Source: Nocardia asiatica NBRC 100129
GTDB lineage: Bacteria > Actinomycetota > Actinomycetes > Mycobacteriales > Mycobacteriaceae
Length of the DNA: 45,349 nucleotides
Direction: 5' to 3'
NCBI RefSeq assembly: GCF_000308415.1
Contig: NZ_BAFS01000286.1
Coordinates: forward strand, 1-45,349
The translations under genes and the position numbers were made by a program. Below are positions 40,291 through 45,349 of the stretch, one piece after another. The notes under the pieces are model-generated. The model was given only the letters and a program-made list of their open reading frames with translations. It did no database searches and was not told where the DNA came from. The number at the start of each line of letters is the position of its first letter. Position 1 is the first letter of the stretch.

Positions 40291-40662
40291 GTGAGGAAAC
40301 CGCTGCCGTTGCTGCTCGATGCGCTGCTGGTCGTCGTGTTCTGCGCGATCGGCAGGCGCAGTCACGACGAGGCGGTGCTCGCCGGACTGCTGCGCACCGT
40401 GTGGCCGTTCGCGACCGGATTGGCACTGGGCTGGCTCGTCGTCGTGGCGCTCCGGCGGCGCGCCGCCGCGGGCGACGCGCGGTTCGACAGCACCGCCCTG
40501 TGGCCCGCCGGGGTCGTGATCTGGGCCTGCACCCTGGTCGGGGGCATGCTGCTGCGCGTGGTCGGCGGTCAGGGCACAGCGGTCAGCTTCGTGCTGGTCG
40601 CCGGGGTGGTACTGGCCCTGTTCCTGCTCGGCTGGCGCGCGGTGTACAAAGCCGTGCGGTGA
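40291..40662 (+). CDS. DUF3054-family small membrane protein
   Basis: 123 aa with four predicted membrane helices. The family pattern is visible: LLDALLVVVFCAIGRRSHDE, then LRTVWPFATGLALGWLVVVA, and WPAGVVIWACTLVGGMLLR. DUF3054 proteins are found widely in actinobacteria and have no known function. The GTG start was inferred from TACGCT 7 nt upstream and from the 35-bp gap after the UPF0104 stop. Its stop abuts that of the converging PBP-like gene (TGATCA at 40660-40665). Confidence 0.82.
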   Translation: MRKPLPLLLDALLVVVFCAIGRRSHDEAVLAGLLRTVWPFATGLALGWLVVVALRRRAAAGDARFDSTALWPAGVVIWACTLVGGMLLRVVGGQGTAVSFVLVAGVVLALFLLGWRAVYKAVR

Positions 40663-42351
40663 TCACGGGTCCGGAGTCGCCAGCGCCTGCAGCATCCTGG
40701 CCGCCATCCGCGCCGTCGCGTCCTTGCTGTCCACGTCGTTGATGTGGATCGCGAAGACCAGATCGCCCATCGACCCGATCAGCCACCCGTCCGGGCCCGC
40801 CGTCGCGGCGAACGCGTCGACATCGCGGTAGCGGCGCACGCTCGCCAGCTCCGGGGCGTTCGTGGCTTCGCGCAGCATGCCGCGCAGCCGGTCGGCGGTC
40901 TGCGGTGGCAGCGGGGCGAGTTCGGCGTCGGTGGCGCTCGGGCGTCCGGCCTCGATCATCGGCGGCGGCACCGCACCGCGCACGATCGTCGCCGCGGCGA
41001 TGGCCATGCCGAACGGGCTGGCCAGCACGGCGTCCGAGCCGCCGCCCTGGAGCACCTGCTCGGCGCTGCGCCCCGCGGTGGCCAGGCGGCCGGTCACCTC
41101 GTCCAGGCCGGGCACCTTGAAGTCGATGCCGACGCCGAGCGCGGTCGCCGCCTCGGCCACGTCCTGCACGGAGACGTCCTGCGGCGCCTTGCCTTTCGCC
41201 GACGCCGCGACGGCGCGGAACAGCTCCATGGTGCCGCCCACCGGGTACAGCCCGGTGAACGCCACCGAACCGTGCTCGCTGGCTTGACTGTTCTGCGCGG
41301 TGGCGACCACTGCCCCGGTGGAGGGCTGGATCGCCACGATCGAGGCCTGCGTGGCGACGCTGACCACCGCGTCCTCCGCGGCCCGCTGCAAGCGCTGGTC
41401 CATCGTGCCCGCGATGTCCGGTCCCGGCGGCCCTTGCTGACCGGCGAGCTGGGTGATGAACCGGCCGTCCTGCTCGAACAACTGGACGCCCCATCCGGAA
41501 TGCGCCTCCTGGCTCTCCTGCTGCACCTTGCGCAGCGCGTCCAGCATCGGCGACCAGACCCGGCGGTCGGCGGAGATCAGCCGCGGCTGCTTCTCCATCA
41601 CCACGCCGGGAATCGGCGCCATCCGCGGTTCCAGGATCGCGAAGTCGCCCTCGCGCAGATTCACCGCGACGATCGGCTTGCCCTGCGAGGTGGCCAGTTG
41701 CTGCATCAGGGCGGGCCCGGTGATCAGCGGCGCGACCGGCTCGATGGCCTTGGCCAGCGCGTCGGTCGACGCGACCGGATCGGGCATCTTGGCGGGGTCG
41801 AGCTTGATCACGTTGATCACCTGCTCGGTCATCAACGGCGCACCGGCGATGTCGTTGACCCGCGGCGCCGGCGTCGGATACGTGCGCACCAGGCGCACCG
41901 TCCGGTTGTGCGCGAGCTGCGGCATCACGACCGCGGGCTCCCAGGAGATCCGCCAGCCGATGGCCAGCTTGCGCACATTGCCCTGCACGCTGTAGTTCCA
42001 GTTCTTCTTCTCGCCGAAGCTCCATTCGACGTCCATGCTGAAGATCGCCGACTGCGCGTCCAGGCCGATGAACTGCGTCTTGCGATAGTCGACCTTGCCG
42101 CCCTGCAGGCCGCTGAACATTTGCTTGAGAGTTGCCGAGGCCGCGCTGGGGTACGACGTCAGGTCTGCCGCTTTCGTAGAGTCCTGATCATCGAGCAGAT
42201 CCGTGAAGCGCTCCACGACCGCTTCGGCTTCGTTCTGCTTCTCGTGTATCCCGCACGACCCGATCCCGAGCGCGAGCGCCGCCACCCCCATGAGTGCCAT
42301 TGCGCCGCGAACACGAAAGCGGCGGGATCCCCACACGTCCATGTCGCCCAC
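40663..42351 (-). CDS. Penicillin-binding-protein-like lipoprotein with lost transpeptidase active site
   Basis: 562 aa. A signal sequence with a lipobox-like IGSC (C33) suggests a lipoprotein. Residues about 38-145 are an NTF2-like MecA N-terminal domain (EAEAVVERFTDLLDDQDSTK, WNYSVQGNVRKLAIGWRISW). A linker and PBP dimerisation-like region follow, then a transpeptidase-like domain from about 310. There the catalytic SxxK position reads YPVGGTMELF (369-378), where YPxGSTFK is expected: Ser and Lys are Gly and Glu. The KTG motif is also missing near AFAATAGPDGWLIG; SPFGMA (about 445) keeps the usual shape of the region after SxN. It is probably a non-catalytic peptidoglycan- or beta-lactam-binding protein. 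An ATG three codons in is an equal start candidate. Confidence 0.82.
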   Translation of the reverse strand: MGDMDVWGSRRFRVRGAMALMGVAALALGIGSCGIHEKQNEAEAVVERFTDLLDDQDSTKAADLTSYPSAASATLKQMFSGLQGGKVDYRKTQFIGLDAQSAIFSMDVEWSFGEKKNWNYSVQGNVRKLAIGWRISWEPAVVMPQLAHNRTVRLVRTYPTPAPRVNDIAGAPLMTEQVINVIKLDPAKMPDPVASTDALAKAIEPVAPLITGPALMQQLATSQGKPIVAVNLREGDFAILEPRMAPIPGVVMEKQPRLISADRRVWSPMLDALRKVQQESQEAHSGWGVQLFEQDGRFITQLAGQQGPPGPDIAGTMDQRLQRAAEDAVVSVATQASIVAIQPSTGAVVATAQNSQASEHGSVAFTGLYPVGGTMELFRAVAASAKGKAPQDVSVQDVAEAATALGVGIDFKVPGLDEVTGRLATAGRSAEQVLQGGGSDAVLASPFGMAIAAATIVRGAVPPPMIEAGRPSATDAELAPLPPQTADRLRGMLREATNAPELASVRRYRDVDAFAATAGPDGWLIGSMGDLVFAIHINDVDSKDATARMAARMLQALATPDP

Positions 42352-42718
42352 TCTTCACTCTTGTCACTCCAGTAACAAGACCACCGTACCCGATTAAGAC
42401 CAGACCGCGATGCCTCCGTAGCGAGGACGTTACCCATGCTCAGCATCCCAATTGTGCCCCGAGATCTCGCATCTCGGGTGGCCTTTCATGATCATCGTCC
42501 AGCCGGTCGGCGGCAACCGGCGCCGCTACCGTACCGGCCTTCAGGAAAAGCCGCGCGGTTACCACCGCACTAGACGTTTCAGATCAATAAATACCCCGGA
42601 CGGCGCGGATCGAAGCAATCGGGTCCCTGTTCGCACAGAGCGGAACCACCATACCGATATTGCGAAGTAATCTTGTAATCAATGAAAGCAACGCATCACA
42701 GTAAGTAGGTGACTCGCC
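42352..42718. other. 367-bp intergenic region with a hairpin
   Basis: No gene is supported. The right half (about 42,560-42,718) is AT-richer, as expected for a promoter of the + strand gene at 42719; TAATCT and TTGTAATCA lie near 42,670. An inverted repeat CCCGAGAT (42458-42465) and ATCTCGGG (42471-42478) with a 5-nt loop could be a terminator or a leader structure, followed on the + strand by a pyrimidine-rich GGCCTTTC. Confidence 0.4.
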
Positions 42719-43315
42719 ATGAGAAACGCGCACCGCGGCCGGGGCTTCGGCCGGACCGGCGGCTGGCAGCAAGCCGACCTGCCGGACCCCTCGGACGTGC
42801 CCGACTGGTTCGCCGGAAGATTGCCGGATGACTGGTTCACCGGTCCGCCGGTGATCGAGGTGGACCGCGACGAGATCGTCGTCATCGGCGAGTTGCCGAT
42901 TCCGCAACCGGAGAAGGCGGCCACCGACGACGCGGAGGCCCCCACCGAGGAAGTGCCGCGCGCCACCAAGGAGGGCGCGGTGGCCCGATTCCGCGAGTCC
43001 ACCCGTCCCGCCCGGATGCAGATCGCGAACGAAGCACAGCACCGCTACCGGCGCAATGTGGCCTGGGGCGTCTCCGTGGACGGCGAACAGATCCTGTTCA
43101 CCCACCTGGCCGTCCCCGTCATGACCCGTCTGCGTCAGCCCGAACGCAAGGTTCTCGACACGTTGGTCGACGCCGGCGTCGCCCGTTCCCGCGCCGACGC
43201 CCTGGCATGGACGGTGAAGCTGGCGGGCAAGCACGCCGAGACGTGGCTGGAGGAACTGCGCGAGGCCATGCGCAAGGTCGACGACCTGCGCTCGGAAGGT
43301 CCGCAAGGACTGTAG
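42719..43315 (+). CDS. Conserved actinobacterial hypothetical protein
   Basis: 198 aa, no named domain. An aromatic N-terminal segment (DVPDWFAGRLPDDWFTGPP) is followed by an acidic region, a basic helix (RFRESTRPARMQIANEAQHR) and a conserved C-terminal helical part (LFTHLAVPVMTRLRQPERKV, then LDTLVDAGVARSRADALAWT). The latter looks like a small helix-turn-helix or ribbon-helix-like module, the SRADALAW motif recalling RHH proteins, but this is not certain. I recall close relatives in many actinomycetes. TAGGTGA lies 8 nt before the ATG. It is 40 bp before aroQ on the same strand. Confidence 0.72.
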   Translation: MRNAHRGRGFGRTGGWQQADLPDPSDVPDWFAGRLPDDWFTGPPVIEVDRDEIVVIGELPIPQPEKAATDDAEAPTEEVPRATKEGAVARFRESTRPARMQIANEAQHRYRRNVAWGVSVDGEQILFTHLAVPVMTRLRQPERKVLDTLVDAGVARSRADALAWTVKLAGKHAETWLEELREAMRKVDDLRSEGPQGL

Positions 43316-43342
43316 GCGGTCAGGCCCGGTCCGGCGGCGCGG

Positions 43343-43348
43343 TAATTT
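43343..43348 (+). promoter_or_regulatory. Putative -10 box TAATTT of aroQ, leaderless layout
   Basis: TAATTT lies 7 nt before the ATG at 43356, without a Shine-Dalgarno. It is the most AT-rich of the eight such hexamers. Confidence 0.5.
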
Positions 43349-43355
43349 GTTGTGC

Positions 43356-43805
43356 ATGGCTGCGACCGCGACGCCGGGCCCGATCCTGGTTCTGAACGGC
43401 CCGAACCTCAACATGCTCGGCACCAGGCAGCCGGAGGTGTACGGGCCGGCGACGCTGGACGACGTCGTGGCGTTGTGCGAGCGGACCGCGGCGAAGTTCG
43501 GCCGGGAGGTCGTCGCCTTCCAGTCCAATTCCGAGGGTGCGCTCATCGATCGCATCCACCAGGCGCGCGGCGCCGAGTCGGGCATCGTGATAAATCCCGG
43601 CGGACTCACCCATACCTCGGTGGCGCTACGGGACGCGCTGGTGATCCCGGAAATCCCCATTGTCGAGGTGCACATCAGCAATGTGCACGCGCGTGAGGAG
43701 TTCCGGCGCCATTCCTACATCTCCTCGATCGCCACGGCGGTGGTCGCGGGAATGGGCATTCAGGGTTATGCCGCCGCCGTCGAGTTCCTGGCCCGCCCGG
43801 CCTGA
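43356..43805 (+). CDS. aroQ: Type II 3-dehydroquinate dehydratase
   Basis: 149 aa, dodecameric type II dehydroquinase (EC 4.2.1.10), step 3 of the shikimate pathway. Signature LNGPNLNMLGTRQPEVYG (13-30) holds the catalytic R24 and Y29 on the mobile lid; NPGG (80-83), and H106 in VEVHISNVHAREEFR, complete the active site. The ATG at 43356 is preferred to a TTG at 43347 because TAATTT stands 7 nt upstream. The gene is away from other aro genes. It converges on the Ddn-like gene with 2 bp between stops. Confidence 0.96.
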   Translation: MAATATPGPILVLNGPNLNMLGTRQPEVYGPATLDDVVALCERTAAKFGREVVAFQSNSEGALIDRIHQARGAESGIVINPGGLTHTSVALRDALVIPEIPIVEVHISNVHAREEFRRHSYISSIATAVVAGMGIQGYAAAVEFLARPA

Positions 43806-43807
43806 CC

Positions 43808-44254
43808 TCACTTCAGCTGGAAGACCGGGAAACCCGGCGCGATGGCGGCGAGTTCCTCGTCGGTGGCGTCCTTGGTCACGCCCTCGAAGAACCTGCCGAC
43901 CTCCCAGCCCCATTTCCGCAGGTAGAGGCGCAGCAGAGGCACCTTGTCCGCATCGGGCACCTCGGTGGCGGTGAACGCTTCCACCTTGCGTCCGAGCCGC
44001 AGCTCGCCACCGCCGGCGGCGCGGAGGTTGCGCACCCACTGCGTGTGGCCACGCGGCGCGACGAGGAAACGCTCACCATCCTCGCGCACCATCAGGTTGA
44101 CCATCGTGGTGCGCCATTCCCCGCTCTTGCGCCCGCGCACCGCGAGCAGTCGCGACCCCATCACGCTGACGCCCAGCTTGGGCAGCAGATTGGCGAACCG
44201 GTTGAAGATCGCGTCGAATCCAGCGGGGCCGATGTAGCGGGTGCTGAGGTCCAT
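43808..44254 (-). CDS. F420/deazaflavin-dependent nitroreductase family protein (Ddn-like)
   Basis: 148 aa, the length of the Ddn/FDOR-A split-beta-barrel group. Motifs: LLAVRGRKSGEWRTTMVNLM, ERFLVAPRGHTQWVRNLRAA and ELRLGRKVEAFTATEV, which form the F420-binding barrel. Such proteins use F420H2 to reduce quinones, nitro compounds or lipids. The ATG at 44254 has AAGGAG 5 nt upstream. Two copies of a 16-bp motif (44271-44286, 44324-44339) lie immediately upstream and are likely operators, so the gene is probably inducible. No regulator of fitting type adjoins it. Confidence 0.88.
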   Translation of the reverse strand: MDLSTRYIGPAGFDAIFNRFANLLPKLGVSVMGSRLLAVRGRKSGEWRTTMVNLMVREDGERFLVAPRGHTQWVRNLRAAGGGELRLGRKVEAFTATEVPDADKVPLLRLYLRKWGWEVGRFFEGVTKDATDEELAAIAPGFPVFQLK

Positions 44255-44270
44255 GACCACTCCTTGTTGT

Positions 44271-44339
44271 GAGCACTGCTCTCTATAGAGAGAAGTGTTC
44301 CACGAAGTGCGCGGTCAAGTCAAGAGCACTGCTCTCTAT
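44271..44339. promoter_or_regulatory. Duplicated 16-bp operator-like motif before the Ddn-like gene
   Basis: GAGCACTGCTCTCTAT occurs exactly at 44271-44286 and 44324-44339, 53 bp apart (about five turns). Each contains the palindrome GAGCA-C-TGCTC. The first copy is also the left half of a larger inverted repeat, CACTGCTCTCTA / TAGAGAGAAGTG (44274-44297), with one mismatch. This is typical of TetR- or MarR-type operators. Confidence 0.6.
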
Positions 44340-44398
44340 CGACCGGCCTCTGTGGCCACGGCGGCCGAAGCCCCGTCGACGCCCTTCTCCGCCGTCGA

Positions 44399-45205
44399 TC
44401 ACGACTGCACGGCAGCGTCCTGGTCGGGCAATGTCTCGCCGGTCTCCAACAGCGTCTTGAGGTTGGACAGGATGCTCGGCCAGCCGCCGCTGATCGCGTC
44501 CAGCACGCGGCTGCCGGGCTGGAAGCCGTCGTGCACGACCGTCAACTCGACGACCTCGCCGTGCGGCTCGATCTCGAAGGTCACCTTCGACCGCGGCTCG
44601 CGCGACCAGGCCGCGACGTCTGCGGGGTCCATCTCGAAGGTGGCGGCGAAGGCAGGGTCGAAGGTGTGCCAGGTGTAGGAGAGCCGGCAGTAGGGCTCGG
44701 CCTCGAGCACGACCTGTTCGGGGTCCTTGCTGGTCCAGTCCTGCTGGCGCCAGATCATCTCCGAACCCGGACGCCAGTCGGTGTCGAAGCTCGCACCCCA
44801 GTAGCGGTTGGTGAACGCCGGATCGGTCAGCGCCTGCCACAGCTTCTCGGCGGTGGTCCTGATGTAGGTCTTGTAGACGAAAGTGGTGTCGCCCATCGGT
44901 TGTTCCTCCAGCGCTCTCTTCAGGTCGGCGAGTGCGTTCACCCGCGCACGGTCGTACCGGTTGATCCAGCGGTCGGCGATGGCGTTGATGGGCTCGGCAT
45001 TGAGGTAGTGCAGTTTTTGCCGGCCGCTGCGCCGCGTGGTGATGAGGTTGGCCGCCTCCAGCACCGCGAGATGCTTGCTCACCGACTGGCGAGCCATCGC
45101 CAGTCCGGCGCACAACTCGCGCAGCGTCTGCCCGTTGTGAACATTCAGGCTGTCCAGCAGCCGCCGCCTGTTCGGGTCAGCCAGTGCTCGGAACACCTCG
45201 TCCAT
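44399..45205 (-). CDS. ArsR-type HTH regulator fused to an SRPBCC (AHSA1-like) domain
   Basis: 268 aa. Residues 1-100 are a winged helix: MDEVFRALADPNRRRLLDSL, then LRELCAGLAMARQSVSKHLA and VLEAANLITTRRSGRQK. Residues about 108-260 are a Bet v1-like/AHSA1 domain (TFVYKTYIRTTAEKLWQALT, LSYTWH, VTFEIEPHGEVVELTVVHDG) with a hydrophobic cavity. The ArsR metal-binding CxCxxC is absent, so the ligand is presumably a small organic molecule bound in the SRPBCC domain. In many actinobacteria these are two adjacent genes; here they are one frame. AAAGG precedes the ATG. Two inverted repeats upstream are likely its own operators. Confidence 0.9.
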   Translation of the reverse strand: MDEVFRALADPNRRRLLDSLNVHNGQTLRELCAGLAMARQSVSKHLAVLEAANLITTRRSGRQKLHYLNAEPINAIADRWINRYDRARVNALADLKRALEEQPMGDTTFVYKTYIRTTAEKLWQALTDPAFTNRYWGASFDTDWRPGSEMIWRQQDWTSKDPEQVVLEAEPYCRLSYTWHTFDPAFAATFEMDPADVAAWSREPRSKVTFEIEPHGEVVELTVVHDGFQPGSRVLDAISGGWPSILSNLKTLLETGETLPDQDAAVQS

Positions 45206-45224
45206 CGCCCGCCTTTCGAAACAC

Positions 45225-45276
45225 GCAGCCTTCCGGCTGCCTTTCTCAAGGATATGCAGCCTTGTGGCTGCATATC
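45225..45276. promoter_or_regulatory. Tandem palindromic operators of the ArsR-SRPBCC gene
   Basis: GCAGCC-N4-GGCTGC occurs at 45225-45240 and again at 45256-45271. The second is extended to perfect 11-bp arms, GATATGCAGCC and its complement (45251-45276). The centres are 31 bp apart, about three helical turns, so two dimers could sit on one face. Located 20-71 bp upstream of the ATG. Confidence 0.75.
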
Positions 45277-45293
45277 AAGCCCGGAAAACGAAA

Positions 45294-45325
45294 CGACCTC
45301 GCAAAGCGGCTGCTTTGCGAGGTCG
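45294..45325 (-). terminator. Intrinsic terminator, minus strand, of a gene beyond the window
   Basis: A perfect 14-bp inverted repeat, arms CGACCTCGCAAAGC (45294-45307) and its complement (45312-45325), loop 4 nt. On the minus strand it is followed by TTTCGTTTTCC, so it most likely ends a minus-strand gene lying to the right. No coding can be judged in the last 24 bases. Confidence 0.8.
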
Positions 45326-45349
45326 GAGGTAGGGAACAGAGGTCAGGGG

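Overview
The window looks like chromosome from a mycolic-acid-containing actinomycete, most probably Nocardia or a close relative (genus inferred, not proven). The DNA is very GC-rich, GTG starts are common, and several genes are mycolata hallmarks: an MmpL3-type trehalose-monomycolate exporter, a DUF3068 membrane protein, GTP-dependent PEP carboxykinase and a deazaflavin-dependent nitroreductase. Gene order resembles the M. tuberculosis Rv0202-Rv0228 region as I remember it, with insertions and inversions. No tRNA, rRNA, CRISPR array, insertion sequence or phage gene was seen.

Layout. (1) 1-11,520: a partial membrane protein, a DinB-like protein, then an envelope block: acyltransferase-3, DUF3068 protein, polysaccharide-flippase-like protein, large polytopic protein, GT4 glycosyltransferase, methyltransferase and aldehyde dehydrogenase. 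It contains a five-copy 40-bp tandem repeat at the 3' end of the flippase gene, a fossil of the neighbouring membrane-protein gene, and two KstR-like operators before the dehydrogenase. (2) 11,520-21,005: a GlxA-type AraC regulator divergent from an HD-domain protein with paired direct repeats between them; pckA with a strong terminator; two GTPase-like proteins with degenerate nucleotide-binding motifs; an SDR and a lipase. (3) 21,065-25,586: a translationally coupled trmB - NYN protein - mmpL3 operon. (4) 25,619-33,431: LuxR regulator divergent from a flavoprotein, a DUF2339 membrane protein with a repetitive linker, a hypothetical protein, and XRE and MerR regulators. (5) 33,615-40,662: a LiaFSR-like arrangement (LiaF-like DUF1707 protein, response regulator, DesK/MacS-type kinase) beside an AI-2E family membrane protein; divergently a HAMP-class III adenylate cyclase, a UPF0104 membrane protein and a DUF3054 protein. 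(6) 40,663-45,349: a penicillin-binding-protein-like lipoprotein that has lost its active site, a conserved actinobacterial protein, aroQ, a Ddn-like protein and an ArsR-SRPBCC fusion with its own tandem operators.

Functionally the window is mostly cell-envelope biogenesis (mycolate export, a surface-glycoconjugate pathway, envelope-stress sensing) with central metabolism (pckA, aroQ) and regulators. Eight genes lack a Shine-Dalgarno but have a TANNNT hexamer 6-8 nt before the start codon, the layout of leaderless actinobacterial transcripts; this was used to choose several starts. All family calls are from reading the sequence; no search was run.
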